A DNA stretch of 64,000 nucleotides, taken from Bacillota bacterium (GTDB lineage Bacteria; Bacillota; SHA-98; UBA4971). The stretch lies in contig JAAYXB010000094.1 in the NCBI GenBank assembly GCA_012516125.1, forward strand, positions 1-64,000. Direction: 5' to 3'. Below the pieces are notes generated by a model. It saw only the letters and a program-made list of their open reading frames with translations, had not been told where the DNA came from and did no database searches. The stretch's first letter is position 1. Every line of letters starts with the position of its first letter. Below are positions 26,080 through 35,522 of the stretch, piece by piece. Both the position numbers and the translations under genes were made by a program.

Positions 26080-27123
26080 ATGTCCAAGAGGACCACCTGG
26101 ATCGTGGTGGTTGCGGTGATCGTGGTGCTTGCTGCGGTCTACCTGGCAGTTCGCGGGCTTCCCACTGCGAAGAAGGCCGAGGAGGCCCAGCAGGCGTTCA
26201 AGGCCGGCATGGTGACCGACATCGGGGGCCTTGGAGACCAGTCATTCAACGACGCGGCTTATCGTGGTCTGGAGAAAGCCAAGAGTGAACTTGGCGCCGA
26301 AATCAACGTGGTCGAATCCAAGAAAATGGACGACTACGAACCCAACCTCCGCAGCCTGGCAGACCAGAAGTACGACATCACCTGGGCGATCGGCTTCCTG
26401 ATGACCGACGCCCTGAACAACGTGGCGCCGCAGTATCCTGACTTAAAGTTCGGCATAATCGACAGCGTGGTGGAGCAGCCGAACGTCGCTTCCGTCACCT
26501 TCAAGGAACAAGAGGGCTCCTTTCTCCTTGGGATAATCGCAGCAAGCATGACGAAGACGGGGACCGTCGGGTTTGTGGGCGGTATGGATGTGCCCGTCAT
26601 TGAGAGGTTTGAGGTAGGTTATGTGGCCGGGGTGCGCACTGTGAACCCTGACCTAAAGGTGCTCATCGGCTATACCGGGAAGTTCGACGACCCGGCCAAG
26701 GGCAAGGAGGTGGCCCTCGCACAGTTCAGCCAAGGTGCGGACATCGTGTACCACGCGTCTGGCGCGTGCGGTATAGGCGTCATCGAAGCCGCGAAGGAGA
26801 AGGGCCAGGGGTTCTGGGCCATGGGTGTGGACTCCTGTCAGCACCACCTCGCGCCCGACAACGTCATGTCGTGCATGATGAAGCGCGTCGACGTGGCGGT
26901 TTACGATGTCACGTCGAAGGTGAAGGACGGTACCTTCGAGGCAATCCATTACGTGTACGGCCTCAAGGAAGACGGTGTCGGCCCATGTGACGAGACCTCG
27001 AAGCACGTACCGCAAGAGGTCCTGGACAAGGTCAACGCCTACAAGGAGAAGATCGTTGCCGGGGAGCTCGTCATCCCCGCCACCAGGGCCGAACTTGAGA
27101 CATTCACGCCGCCTGCTCCGTAA
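26080..27123 (+). CDS. BMP-family nucleoside-binding protein, membrane-anchored
   Basis: 347 aa from ATG 26080, preceded by AAAGGAGG. The BMP/PnrA domain begins FKAGMVTDIGGLGDQSFNDAAYRGL and includes GFLMTDALNNVAPQYPD and FVGGMDVPVIERFEVGY. The family binds purine nucleosides for an ABC importer. Unlike most Gram-positive homologues there is no lipobox cysteine. Instead residues 8-25 form an uncleaved-looking hydrophobic anchor (IVVVAVIVVLAAVYLAV). It is the first gene of a binding protein-ATPase-permease-permease operon. Confidence 0.92.
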   Translation: MSKRTTWIVVVAVIVVLAAVYLAVRGLPTAKKAEEAQQAFKAGMVTDIGGLGDQSFNDAAYRGLEKAKSELGAEINVVESKKMDDYEPNLRSLADQKYDITWAIGFLMTDALNNVAPQYPDLKFGIIDSVVEQPNVASVTFKEQEGSFLLGIIAASMTKTGTVGFVGGMDVPVIERFEVGYVAGVRTVNPDLKVLIGYTGKFDDPAKGKEVALAQFSQGADIVYHASGACGIGVIEAAKEKGQGFWAMGVDSCQHHLAPDNVMSCMMKRVDVAVYDVTSKVKDGTFEAIHYVYGLKEDGVGPCDETSKHVPQEVLDKVNAYKEKIVAGELVIPATRAELETFTPPAP

Positions 27124-27186
27124 GCCGCGGGGCGGCGAAGATACGAGAGTGTGACGTGGTCCCCGATGAGCGGGGCCCGGCAGGAA

Positions 27187-27228
27187 GGTGCCAGGTGCCG
27201 GCTCGCGCAAGCGGCGGCCCCTGGCACC
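27187..27228 (+). other. Intercistronic hairpin after the BMP gene
   Basis: GGTGCCAGG (27187-27195) pairs with CCTGGCACC (27220-27228), with extra inner pairing GCCG/CGGC and CGC/GCG around GCAA. Only three T residues follow. It probably limits read-through or protects the binding-protein mRNA, as at dctP. Confidence 0.65.
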
Positions 27229-28891
27229 TTTGGAAAAGGGGGTATGTTCGCTGTCAGCGCGTGACAAAGCTCCCGTGGTTGAGATGCGCAATATCACCGT
27301 GACGTTCCCGGGGGTTGTCGCAAACGACAATGTCAGCATCGACGTGTACCCGGGGGAGATCCTGGCGCTCCTGGGCGAGAACGGCGCCGGGAAGACAACT
27401 CTCATGAACGTCCTTTACGGGCTTTACAGGCCTGACCGCGGCGAGATCCGGCTCCGGGGCGAGCCCGTGAGCATCCGGGACCCCAACGACGCCATCAGGC
27501 TCGGCCTCGGCATGGTACACCAGCACTTCATGCTGGTACCGCCCTTTACCGTGGCTGAGAACATAGTGCTCGGCACGGAGCCCGTGGGCGCGGGCGGGGT
27601 CCTCGACATGGCCCGCGCTGTGCGGGACGTGAAGGATCTTTCGGCGAAGTATGGGCTTGCAGTCGACCCAGGTGCTAGAGTTGAAAACATATCCGTTGGG
27701 ATGCAGCAACGAGTGGAGATCCTGAAGGCCCTGTACCGCGGCGCGGAGGTCCTCATCCTTGACGAACCCACCGCGGTTCTCACGCCGCAAGAGGTGGACG
27801 AACTCGCAGGGATCATGCGCAACCTCGCAAGCCAGGGAAAGTCCATAATATTCATCACCCACAAGCTCAAAGAGGTCATGGCCATAAGCGACCGAGTGAC
27901 GGTCCTTCGAAGGGGCAGGGTCGTGGGCACGGTTCCCACACGCGAGACGACGCCCGAGGACCTCGCGCGGATGATGGTGGGCCGCGACGTGGTCCTTTCG
28001 GTGGGAAAGGGGCCAGCCAAGATCGGGGACGTGGTCCTCCGGGTTGAGGACATCCACGTGAAGAGCGCGCGGGGCTTGCCTGCCCTGAGGGGCGTCTCCT
28101 TCGAGGTGAGGGCGGGTGAGATCGTAGGCATCGCGGGCATAGAGGGGAACGGCCAGAGCGAGCTGGTGGAGGTGCTGACAGGCCTTCGCAAGGTGAGCTC
28201 GGGCCGCATCACTGTGGGCGGCATCGACATTACGAACAGGCCACCCCGCGATGTGATTACGATAGGCGTGGGGCATATCCCCGAGGACCGGCAGCGGCGT
28301 GGCCTCATCCTCAGCTTCTCCATTGCCGAGAACCTCATCCTTGAGCGATACCACAGACCCCCGTTTGCGCGCGGGATCAACCTGGATTTCCGGGCGGTGC
28401 GGGCTTACGCGCGCAAGCTCATTTCGGAGTTCGACGTTCGTACCCCCAGCGAGAACGTGCGGGTTGGGGCCCTCTCCGGCGGGAACCAGCAGAAGGTGAT
28501 AGTGGCGAGGGAGCTTTCTCTGGAGCCCCGACTTCTCATTGCGTCCCAGCCCACCAGGGGTCTCGATGTCGGGGCAATAGAGTTTGTGCACAAAAGGCTG
28601 GTGTCCCAGCGCGACGAAGGCAAGGCCATACTCCTTGTGTCGCTGGAGCTTGACGAGATCATGTCGCTTTCGGATAGGATCCTCGTGCTCTACGAGGGGC
28701 GGATAGTGGGCAGCATGAAAGCTGAGGAGGCCACGGAAGAGGAGATAGGGCTCCTGATGGCTGGTGGCCGCCGTGGGCCTGCTGCCGAAATGGAAACGCA
28801 GGCGGGGACGAGAGCGGGAGGTGAGCGCGATGCCAAAGTCGGGACAGGGCATGAAGGGGCCCACGGAACGGCGCACCTTGTTGCAACGTGA
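27188..28891 (+). CDS. Nucleoside ABC transporter, double ATP-binding protein
   Basis: Up to 567 aa with two ABC modules, as in NupA/YufO and RbsA-like proteins. The first module has GENGAGKTT, VGMQQRVEI and LILDEPTAVLTP. The second has a degenerate Walker A (GIEGNGQSE), LSGGNQQKVIVARELS, and a Walker B with a degenerate end (LLIASQPTRGLD). The longest frame begins at GTG 27188, but that codon lies in the intercistronic hairpin. The true start may be CTG 27251, behind AAAAGGGGG, or GTG 27275. The gene overlaps the permease by 62 nt. Confidence 0.92.
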   Translation: MPGAGSRKRRPLAPLEKGVCSLSARDKAPVVEMRNITVTFPGVVANDNVSIDVYPGEILALLGENGAGKTTLMNVLYGLYRPDRGEIRLRGEPVSIRDPNDAIRLGLGMVHQHFMLVPPFTVAENIVLGTEPVGAGGVLDMARAVRDVKDLSAKYGLAVDPGARVENISVGMQQRVEILKALYRGAEVLILDEPTAVLTPQEVDELAGIMRNLASQGKSIIFITHKLKEVMAISDRVTVLRRGRVVGTVPTRETTPEDLARMMVGRDVVLSVGKGPAKIGDVVLRVEDIHVKSARGLPALRGVSFEVRAGEIVGIAGIEGNGQSELVEVLTGLRKVSSGRITVGGIDITNRPPRDVITIGVGHIPEDRQRRGLILSFSIAENLILERYHRPPFARGINLDFRAVRAYARKLISEFDVRTPSENVRVGALSGGNQQKVIVARELSLEPRLLIASQPTRGLDVGAIEFVHKRLVSQRDEGKAILLVSLELDEIMSLSDRILVLYEGRIVGSMKAEEATEEEIGLLMAGGRRGPAAEMETQAGTRAGGERDAKVGTGHEGAHGTAHLVAT

Positions 28892-29984
28892 AGAGACGAG
28901 GGAGCTTTTCATCCCGGTCGTGGCGGTGGCGCTCGCCCTCGTGCTCGGGGCCGTCCTGGTGAAGCTGGGCGGCAAGAGCCCTGTGGCTGCGTACAGCGCT
29001 CTCGTACGCGGGGCCTTCGGCGGTGTCGGGAACATGGCGGAGACCCTCATCAATGTTACCCCTCTCATCTTCACCGGGCTTGCAGTTGCGTTTTCGTTCA
29101 GGTGTGGGCTCTTTAACATCGGTGCCGAGGGCCAGCTCATCATGGGGCAGGTGGCGTCCGCCTGGGTGGGTTTCGCCCTCACAGGCCTCCCCGCGTTCGT
29201 GCACATGCCCCTCGCCCTCGTGGCTGGCGTGGCGGCGGGCGCGGCGTGGGGTGCCGTGCCCGGTTATCTCAAGGCGAGGCTCGGGGTGCACGAGGTCATC
29301 AACACGATAATGATGAACTATATCGCGCTGTACCTCAGCCATTACCTGGTGATCGGGCCGCTCAAGGCACCAGGCGCTCTTCCCGTGACGCCCACGATTG
29401 CGCCGGCCGCAAGGCTCTGGAGGTTCCTCCCGCCCACCAGGCTGCACCTGGGGGTCGTCCTGGCCGTGGCCGCTGTGTGGCTGGTGTATTACGTCCTGTT
29501 CCGGACCACGCTTGGGTACGAGATCCGGGCCGTGGGCCAGAACCCGGAGGCGGCGCGCTACGGCGGCATCAGCGTCCGCAGGAACATCGTGCTGGCCATG
29601 GTCATAAGCGGGGGGCTGGCGGGGGCCGCGGGCGCCGTCCAGGTGCTGGGGCTTCAGTACAAGTTCCTCGACATATTCACCTTTACCGGGTACGGGTTCG
29701 ACGGCATAGCCGTGGCACTGCTCGGCAGGAACCACCCGCTCGGCGTCCTTGCCGCGGCCTGCCTCTTCGGAACTCTGGCGAGGGGAGCCATCCTCATGCA
29801 GAGCATAGCGAGGATACCTAAAGAGATCATCGGCATCGTGCAGGCGACCATCGTCCTGGTCGTGGCGGCGGACGAGATCATAAGGCGGTTCATCGCGCCC
29901 AGGCGGAAGGCGGCGGCAGCGGCAGCCGCAGCCGAGCAGGCGGCTCTGAACGGCGTGGAGGGAGGGGCCGACCATGGCGCATAG
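28830..29984 (+). CDS. Nucleoside ABC transporter permease 1
   Basis: 384 aa from ATG 28830 ([10 protein letters not shown]) after GGGAGGTGAGCG; earlier in-frame codons lie deep in the ATPase gene. It is a BPD_transp_2 family permease with eight to ten helices. Typical segments are [31 protein letters not shown] and [15 protein letters not shown]. It forms the translocation pore with the next gene product. Confidence 0.93.
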   Translation: MPKSGQGMKGPTERRTLLQREETRELFIPVVAVALALVLGAVLVKLGGKSPVAAYSALVRGAFGGVGNMAETLINVTPLIFTGLAVAFSFRCGLFNIGAEGQLIMGQVASAWVGFALTGLPAFVHMPLALVAGVAAGAAWGAVPGYLKARLGVHEVINTIMMNYIALYLSHYLVIGPLKAPGALPVTPTIAPAARLWRFLPPTRLHLGVVLAVAAVWLVYYVLFRTTLGYEIRAVGQNPEAARYGGISVRRNIVLAMVISGGLAGAAGAVQVLGLQYKFLDIFTFTGYGFDGIAVALLGRNHPLGVLAAACLFGTLARGAILMQSIARIPKEIIGIVQATIVLVVAADEIIRRFIAPRRKAAAAAAAAEQAALNGVEGGADHGA

Positions 29985-30918
29985 GCTTACGGATGTCACC
30001 GTCTACATAGCCCTTGTGGTGTCAACGCTCCGGATGGCGACGCCCCTCATTCTGGCCTCGCTGGGCGGGGTGTTCTCGGAGCGGTCGGGCGTCGTGAACA
30101 TCGCCCTCGAGGGCATCATGCTCGTTGCAGCCTTCATGGCAATGCTCATCTCGCACTTCACCGGAATGCCGTGGCTCGGGGTGCTTGGCGCAGTGGTGGC
30201 CGGAGTCGGGGTTGCGGCGATACACGCCGTGGTGTCCATAAAGTACAGAGCTGACCAGGTCGTAAGCGGAGTCGCCATAAACATTTTCGCGCTTGGGTTC
30301 ACAGGGTTCATGCTTCGAAGCGTGTTCCAGCACGCGGGCCAGTCGCCGCCTGTGCCCAAGGTGGCTGACTGGACCATTCCCCTTCTGGAGAAGGTCCCGG
30401 TCCTGGGGGCGATGATAGGGAAGCACACGCCGTTCGTGTACATCGCGCTTCTTGCCGTGGCAGTGTCCCACTTCGTGCTCTTCAGGACGGCGCTCGGACT
30501 TCGCATCAGGGGGGTCGGGGAGCATCCCCGCGCGGCCGAGACCGTGGGAATAAACGTTTTCAAGATCCGGTACATGTGCGTTCTTGCAAGTGGGGTCCTG
30601 GCAGGCCTCGGGGGCGCGTCGCTGTCGGTTGGCTTCTTAAGCCAGTTCCAGGAGAACATGACGGGTGGCAGGGGGTTCATCGCCCTCGCCGCCATGATCT
30701 TCGGCAAATGGACGCCCTTCGGGTCGCTGGCTGCCTGCCTCCTCTTCGGGTTCGCCGACGCGCTGCAGATCCTTTCGCAGACCCTCGGGATCATGGTGAT
30801 CCCAAGGGAGTTCCTGCTTATGGCGCCGTACATCCTGACCATGGCTGCGCTTGCGGGGGTGATCGGGAGGGCCGTCCCGCCTGCCGCGGACGGTGTCCCC
30901 TACGAAAGGCAGGGATAG
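29974..30918 (+). CDS. Nucleoside ABC transporter permease 2
   Basis: 314 aa, starting 11 nt inside the preceding permease gene. BPD_transp_2 family with [34 protein letters not shown] and [16 protein letters not shown], the pattern of NupQ/YufQ-type nucleoside permeases. It completes the importer. Together with the xanthine dehydrogenase-like locus it suggests purine scavenging. Confidence 0.94.
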   Translation: MAHRLTDVTVYIALVVSTLRMATPLILASLGGVFSERSGVVNIALEGIMLVAAFMAMLISHFTGMPWLGVLGAVVAGVGVAAIHAVVSIKYRADQVVSGVAINIFALGFTGFMLRSVFQHAGQSPPVPKVADWTIPLLEKVPVLGAMIGKHTPFVYIALLAVAVSHFVLFRTALGLRIRGVGEHPRAAETVGINVFKIRYMCVLASGVLAGLGGASLSVGFLSQFQENMTGGRGFIALAAMIFGKWTPFGSLAACLLFGFADALQILSQTLGIMVIPREFLLMAPYILTMAALAGVIGRAVPPAADGVPYERQG

Positions 30919-30951
30919 CGGGACCTCGGCGGTATGAGACGTCAGTAAGGC

Positions 30952-30995
30952 GGCCGGGGAGGATGCGCCGCGGCGACGCGGCGCGCTCCCCGGCC
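30952..30995 (+). terminator. Large hairpin ending the nucleoside ABC operon
   Basis: GGCCGGGGAG/CTCCCCGGCC forms the outer 10-bp stem, with GCGCCGC/GCGGCGC nested within it. The downstream CCGTCTTGCG is poor in T, so termination may be weak or Rho-assisted. It lies 33 nt after the last permease gene. Confidence 0.5.
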
Positions 30996-31139
30996 CCGTC
31001 TTGCGATGCCATGAAATGGCAGAAGCCTTCTATGTGGAAAAACCTCAAGGTTCCTGGAATACGGGAAGGAAGTATGGAACCTGGTGTCGAAAAACCCTCC
31101 AATGAGCATGCGACCCATAGCTGATTGGAGGAGCACGAC

Positions 31140-31793
31140 ATGGTTGACGTTCTCATCAAAGGCGGACCGGTGATGATCCCCCTTCTTCTCTGCTCAGTTC
31201 TGGCACTTGCCGTGGCATTCGAACGCATCCTGTACATGCTCAGGACCTCGCAGGATCCCGAGCGGGCTCTGCGGCTCATCTCGGTGGCCATCGAGCGCGA
31301 CCGCATGGCTGAGGCCATCGCTGCCGTGCAGCAGTTGCGGGGGCAGATTGGTGCGCTCGCTACGGCGGCGCTGACCAACTCGAAACGACCCAGGGCTGAG
31401 CTTGAAGCGGAGGTGAAGGCTGTTGGGGAGCGGGAGGCGTTCCTCCTTGAGAGCCATCTTTCCATCCTCGACATGGTGGTGACGGTCGCGCCGCTCCTCG
31501 GGCTGCTCGGCACGGTGCTGGGGCTCATCAAGAACTTCCAGATCCTTGCCCAGACTCCTCAGGTGCTTGAGGCGGGGGCGCTTTCCGCCGGCATAGCCGA
31601 GGCTCTCATCACAACGGCCGCGGGGCTTATCATCGCCGCCCCGGCGTTTATCCTCCACGTGTACATCACGGGGCTGATAGATAAGAGGCTCCTCGAGATG
31701 AGCGAGTTCGGGTCGAGCCTCGTGAACCTGCTGTCGGAAAGGGTGAGCGAGGGTGAACTTTCGCAGAAACAACCGCAAAAGGCCTCGAGTTGA
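31140..31793 (+). CDS. exbB: ExbB/TolQ/MotA-family proton channel protein
   Basis: 217 aa from ATG 31140, preceded by GGAGGAGC. Three membrane segments lie near residues 10-28, 115-135 and 155-180. The conserved TolQ/ExbB core is VVTVAPLLGLLGTVLGLIKNF and GIAEALITTAAGLIIAAPAF. With ExbD it forms the proton-driven motor that energises TonB. An ExbB-ExbD-TonB operon implies an outer membrane. Confidence 0.92.
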   Translation: MVDVLIKGGPVMIPLLLCSVLALAVAFERILYMLRTSQDPERALRLISVAIERDRMAEAIAAVQQLRGQIGALATAALTNSKRPRAELEAEVKAVGEREAFLLESHLSILDMVVTVAPLLGLLGTVLGLIKNFQILAQTPQVLEAGALSAGIAEALITTAAGLIIAAPAFILHVYITGLIDKRLLEMSEFGSSLVNLLSERVSEGELSQKQPQKASS

Positions 31794-32166
31794 GATCATT
31801 CCGATGGTGGACGTGATGACGTTCCTCATCGCGTTCTTCATGCTGTTCACCACGTTTCGCACGAATCCCGCAGGCCTTACCATCAAGCTGCCCAGGGCTG
31901 TGACGGCGACCCCGCAGGAGTCCGCGGGGATCGTCGTGGTGATAGACAGGGTAGGCGATGTGTACCTGAACAATCGCAGGATTACTCTGCAAGGGCTGAG
32001 ATACGACATCGCGAAAAGCGTGCAGGAGAATCCGAACGAGGTCGTGATAATCAGGGCTGACAGCGCCACGAGATATTCCAGGCTCGTTGAGGTCATGGAT
32101 GCTGCAAGGCTTGCGGGAGCGACGCGACTTGCGCTTGCCGCGGAAAAAGAGCCGACGAAAAGATAG
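31753..32166 (+). CDS. exbD: ExbD/TolR biopolymer transport protein
   Basis: 137 aa. A short cytoplasmic N terminus leads to one membrane helix with the proton-carrying aspartate in IIPMVDVMTFLIAFFMLF. The periplasmic domain has NPAGLTIKLPRA and VVIRADSATRYSRLVEVMDAARLAG, as in ExbD. GTG 31753 lies 40 nt inside exbB, so translation is coupled. It works with ExbB as the motor subunit. Confidence 0.92.
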   Translation: MNFRRNNRKRPRVEIIPMVDVMTFLIAFFMLFTTFRTNPAGLTIKLPRAVTATPQESAGIVVVIDRVGDVYLNNRRITLQGLRYDIAKSVQENPNEVVIIRADSATRYSRLVEVMDAARLAGATRLALAAEKEPTKR

Positions 32167-32218
32167 CGACGGGAACGGGTAAGCAAAAACGGCCTGGAGG
32201 GAAAGGACGGTGGCGTAG

Positions 32219-33310
32219 ATGGAGCATGACAGCGGAAGGTCGAGGATGGGGCTCGCGGTCCTGGCTTCGCTCCTGGTTCACGCTGCCGTGATACTGCTTG
32301 TACCGGTGGCGAATCCAGGCAGAATCGTGATTTACCCTGTGGAGTTCGGCGAGATCGAGCAGACGTTCGAGTCCCCCAGGGCAGGGAGTCAAGATGGCGA
32401 CGTGGTTGCCGCACTCCAGCCGGAAATGAAGCAGGCTTCGCCGGCCGTCCGGGGCGACGGGCCGGAGACACAGGTGACAGTCAAGCCGGCGCTTGAACCT
32501 GCACAGAAGCCGGCACCCGAGCCGAAGCCGGCACCAAGCCCGTCGCCCAAGCCTGCCCCGAAGCCGAAACAGCAGGCGCCTGCACCTGAGAAGGTGCAGG
32601 CAACCGATTCGAAGGAGAAGCAGCAACCTCCCAAGCCGGGGGCCGCTTCAGGCGAACAGGCGACGGACGCTCGAGCTGGGAATAGGCCCGCCGGCAAGCC
32701 TGTCTCCGCGGAATCCGAAACCGCCGGTGAGGTTACGAGGGAAGGGACAGGCACCGCGACAGCTGACACGACGAACGAGAACGTGCTCACCGGCAAGTCC
32801 GAAGAGACCGTCCCGGCCCCGCCTGTAGGGGCGGGGGGAGGAGGGGGGCCTGCCGCGCCAGGGACCGCCTCGGCGAGCGGTGCGGCCTCGGGCGCAGGCG
32901 AGGAGGCAGGCCGGACGACGGCCGGGCCTGCCGAGCCCTCAGAACCTGCTGGGCCGGATAAGGCCACTACTCCTGCCGCGCCGCCGAAGCCCAAGGGGGA
33001 GGAGTTCGGCACAGGGCGCGCCCTGGTCCTGTCGGGCGTTCCACCGGTCTACCCCAAGAACGCCGAGAACGAAGGGGTCGAGGGCGTCGTCACGCTTTCT
33101 GTGACTGTTGACCCGTTTGGCGCTGCGACGAAGGTCGCCGTGACGGCGGGGTCCGGAGACCCCCGCCTTGACGAGGCGGCTATGCGCACGATATCCCGGG
33201 GCTGGCATTTCCAGGCCATCGGATGGCCATACGAACTCGCGGTCCGAGTGACGTTCAAAAAGGGGTCGGTGGAACTCGCCTTTGGGGGCGTTAAGGTCCT
33301 CGGGGACTGA
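32219..33310 (+). CDS. tonB: TonB family energy-transducing protein
   Basis: 363 aa. An N-terminal membrane anchor (about residues 11-28, LAVLASLLVHAAVILLVPV) includes the characteristic His in the helix. A long Pro/Lys- and Gly/Ala-rich periplasmic spacer covers about 60-260. The C-terminal TonB domain is at about 275-360 (PPVYPKNAENEGVEGVVTLS, RLDEAAMRTISRGWHF). It should transmit force from ExbBD to outer-membrane receptors, none of which is in the window. The stop and next bases, CTGAGTGTGAG, resemble the edge of the intergenic repeat, but no body follows. Confidence 0.9.
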   Translation: MEHDSGRSRMGLAVLASLLVHAAVILLVPVANPGRIVIYPVEFGEIEQTFESPRAGSQDGDVVAALQPEMKQASPAVRGDGPETQVTVKPALEPAQKPAPEPKPAPSPSPKPAPKPKQQAPAPEKVQATDSKEKQQPPKPGAASGEQATDARAGNRPAGKPVSAESETAGEVTREGTGTATADTTNENVLTGKSEETVPAPPVGAGGGGGPAAPGTASASGAASGAGEEAGRTTAGPAEPSEPAGPDKATTPAAPPKPKGEEFGTGRALVLSGVPPVYPKNAENEGVEGVVTLSVTVDPFGAATKVAVTAGSGDPRLDEAAMRTISRGWHFQAIGWPYELAVRVTFKKGSVELAFGGVKVLGD

Positions 33311-33420
33311 GTGTGAGCTTACGGCTTGATTCGTCCGGTGTCCCCGGTGGCGCGGGGGATCGGGTTCGAGACGTGAGTGCGTTTCTGAGTGCGTTTCCGA
33401 GTTAATGGGAGGGCTAGGAA

Positions 33421-35466
33421 GTGACCTGTTGGAAGACCACGCGAACCAGGCGGCGCGCGCTTCTCCTCGCGCTTACCTTAGCGGCTATTGCCTGCGCGTG
33501 GGGCCTCCCCGCGCTGGGCCCGGCCGCGCTGCAGGCCGAGGGGACGGATCCCAACCTGAACCCCAACCTTGAGATACGCAACCAGTACATAAAGGTGTTC
33601 GTGAATGCGACCGACGACGGTACCGCGAGATTCGCCGTGGATTCCACGGGGGGCGACCCGCGTACCCCGGCCGACGACGACAAGCCCCTCGTATACGGCC
33701 GTCCGTGTCCATGGACATCGTACACCACCGTGAGAGTGGACGGTATGGATTACGTTTTCGGCGGGAGGACCCAGCGCCGCGCAGGCAAGGATGGGAGCTA
33801 CGGCGTAAGGGTGCTCGGGCCGACGCTCTCCGGCGGCAACATCGTTGCGACGTGGAGGTTCGGCGATATCGAGGTTTCCCAGGTGCTCTCCATCGTGAGG
33901 AGCACCACCACGGGGCTCTTCGACACGGCGAAGATCACGTACATAGCCACGAATCATGGGTTGAATCCGCACAGTGTGGGGCTTCGCATAATGCTGGATA
34001 CGATGCTCGGGGCAAACGATGGGGCGCCGTTTCGCGCGAAGGACAAGGCGATCGTTTCTGACTCTGTGTTCGGGTCCCGCGAGATGCCCCACTTCTGGCA
34101 GGCGTTTGACTCCCTCTCCAGCCCATCGGTGACGAGCCAGGGGACGCTTGCCGGGCCTGAGGTCACTGCGCCGGACCGGGTGCTCTTCACGAACTGGGGG
34201 AGCCTCGCCGATGGGGTCTGGGACGCCGACTTCTCGCCCGGCCGTGACTTCACCAGAGCGGGCGAGTACGAGCTTGACAGCGCGATCGCGCTCTACTGGG
34301 ACCCGGCGCCTCTGGCCCCGGGGGACTCGAGGGAATACACCACGCTTTATGGGATGGGCGGCATCAGCATTGCGCCCGGCGTGCTGTCGATAGGGGTGAC
34401 GTCTCCCGCCGAGGTCACGTGCGGCAAGGACAGGCCGGCGACCTTCCCGGTGGTGGCATACGTGGAGAACTCCGGCCCCACGGTGGCGCTCGGTGTCCGT
34501 GTGACTCTCGAGTTGCCGCCGGGGCTTGCGCTCGTTCCCGGGGAACAGGCCGCCCACACTCTGGGCGACCTGGAGCCTGGCGAGACTGCGCAGGTGGCGT
34601 GGGAGCTTGCGCCCGAGGTACGCGACCAGGCGGAGCTGGAGTACTCGGTGGCGGTGGAGGCCGAGAACGCCGAGCGCAACCGGGTGAGGCGGGCGGTCAG
34701 GGTGCTGGCGCCCCCGAGGCTGCTGGTGCGAGTGGAGGCCCCGTCAGGGTTCGGGGTGAAAGACGACAGATTCGATCCCCATCCGCTCGGGGTGAAAGCG
34801 CTTGTTGAGAATGTCGGCGGCGCGCCCGCGTACGGCGTGAAGGCAATGCTCGCCCTCGGCCAAGGGGTCCGGCTTGCCGAGCGCGAGAAGGCATCAAGGT
34901 TTCCCGGCACGGTGGCGCCTGGTGAGACGTGCGAGGTCTTGTGGCAGATAGTGCCTTCCGGCGAAGCCGGGGATTTCGATTACGTGGTGAGGGTGGAGTC
35001 ACGCAGCACGGATGACAGGTTCGCGACCGGACGCGTGCGCGTTCCGGAGCTTTCCTCGAGGGTGATTGTGGGTGCGCCTGTCGCGCCGCGGCGGGTGGGT
35101 GAGTTCTTCACAGTCGATATCGTCGGGAGAAACCTCTCGGGTCTCGCGGAGGCGCGGTTCGATGTGCGTTTCGATCCTTCTGTGGTTGAAGCCGTCTTTG
35201 TGTCCAGAGGGACGGCTTTCGTGGAGGAGACCCGGATGGCTTACTGGCGGGAGGGGGTGGTCGATAACTCGCAGGGCGTTGTGAAGGGCGTTCTGGGTCG
35301 ACTCGGAAAGGCGCGGGACGTGACAGGCGTCCTCGCGACCATCAGTTTTCGCGCGAAAGCCCCGGGGGTCTGCCGCATCTCGCTGGAGAACGTGTCCCTT
35401 GCCGGCGACGGCGGGGCGGCCGTTCCAGGCTCGGTGGAGGGCGCCTCCGTGACGGTGAGAGAGTAG
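33421..35466 (+). CDS. Secreted multidomain protein with CARDB-like and cohesin-like domains
   Basis: 681 aa from GTG 33421 after GGGAGGGC. The signal peptide is about residues 8-40 (LLLALTLAAIACAWGLPALG core). An N-terminal beta-rich domain of unknown function covers about 45-320. Two CARDB-like or COG1361-type repeats follow at about 325-430 and 435-550 (VTLELPPGLALVPGE, DLEPGETAQVAWEL). A C-terminal domain at about 555-680 resembles a cohesin fold (FFTVDIVGRNLSGLAEARFDVRF, then TGVLATISFRAK). It lies between tonB and an SLH protein gene, suggesting a periplasmic or surface role. Cohesin-type binding to a dockerin is unproven; no dockerin is visible here. Confidence 0.75.
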   Translation: MTCWKTTRTRRRALLLALTLAAIACAWGLPALGPAALQAEGTDPNLNPNLEIRNQYIKVFVNATDDGTARFAVDSTGGDPRTPADDDKPLVYGRPCPWTSYTTVRVDGMDYVFGGRTQRRAGKDGSYGVRVLGPTLSGGNIVATWRFGDIEVSQVLSIVRSTTTGLFDTAKITYIATNHGLNPHSVGLRIMLDTMLGANDGAPFRAKDKAIVSDSVFGSREMPHFWQAFDSLSSPSVTSQGTLAGPEVTAPDRVLFTNWGSLADGVWDADFSPGRDFTRAGEYELDSAIALYWDPAPLAPGDSREYTTLYGMGGISIAPGVLSIGVTSPAEVTCGKDRPATFPVVAYVENSGPTVALGVRVTLELPPGLALVPGEQAAHTLGDLEPGETAQVAWELAPEVRDQAELEYSVAVEAENAERNRVRRAVRVLAPPRLLVRVEAPSGFGVKDDRFDPHPLGVKALVENVGGAPAYGVKAMLALGQGVRLAEREKASRFPGTVAPGETCEVLWQIVPSGEAGDFDYVVRVESRSTDDRFATGRVRVPELSSRVIVGAPVAPRRVGEFFTVDIVGRNLSGLAEARFDVRFDPSVVEAVFVSRGTAFVEETRMAYWREGVVDNSQGVVKGVLGRLGKARDVTGVLATISFRAKAPGVCRISLENVSLAGDGGAAVPGSVEGASVTVRE

Positions 35467-35522
35467 AAACGACAACAAGAAAGTAGAACGCAGCGGGCCC
35501 TGCCCGTGCTGGGGGGAGTGAA

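Noticed and set aside
33308-33420. Another repeat copy after tonB
   Set aside because: Only the first eleven bases (CTGAGTGTGAG) resemble a terminus; no arms or right end follow.
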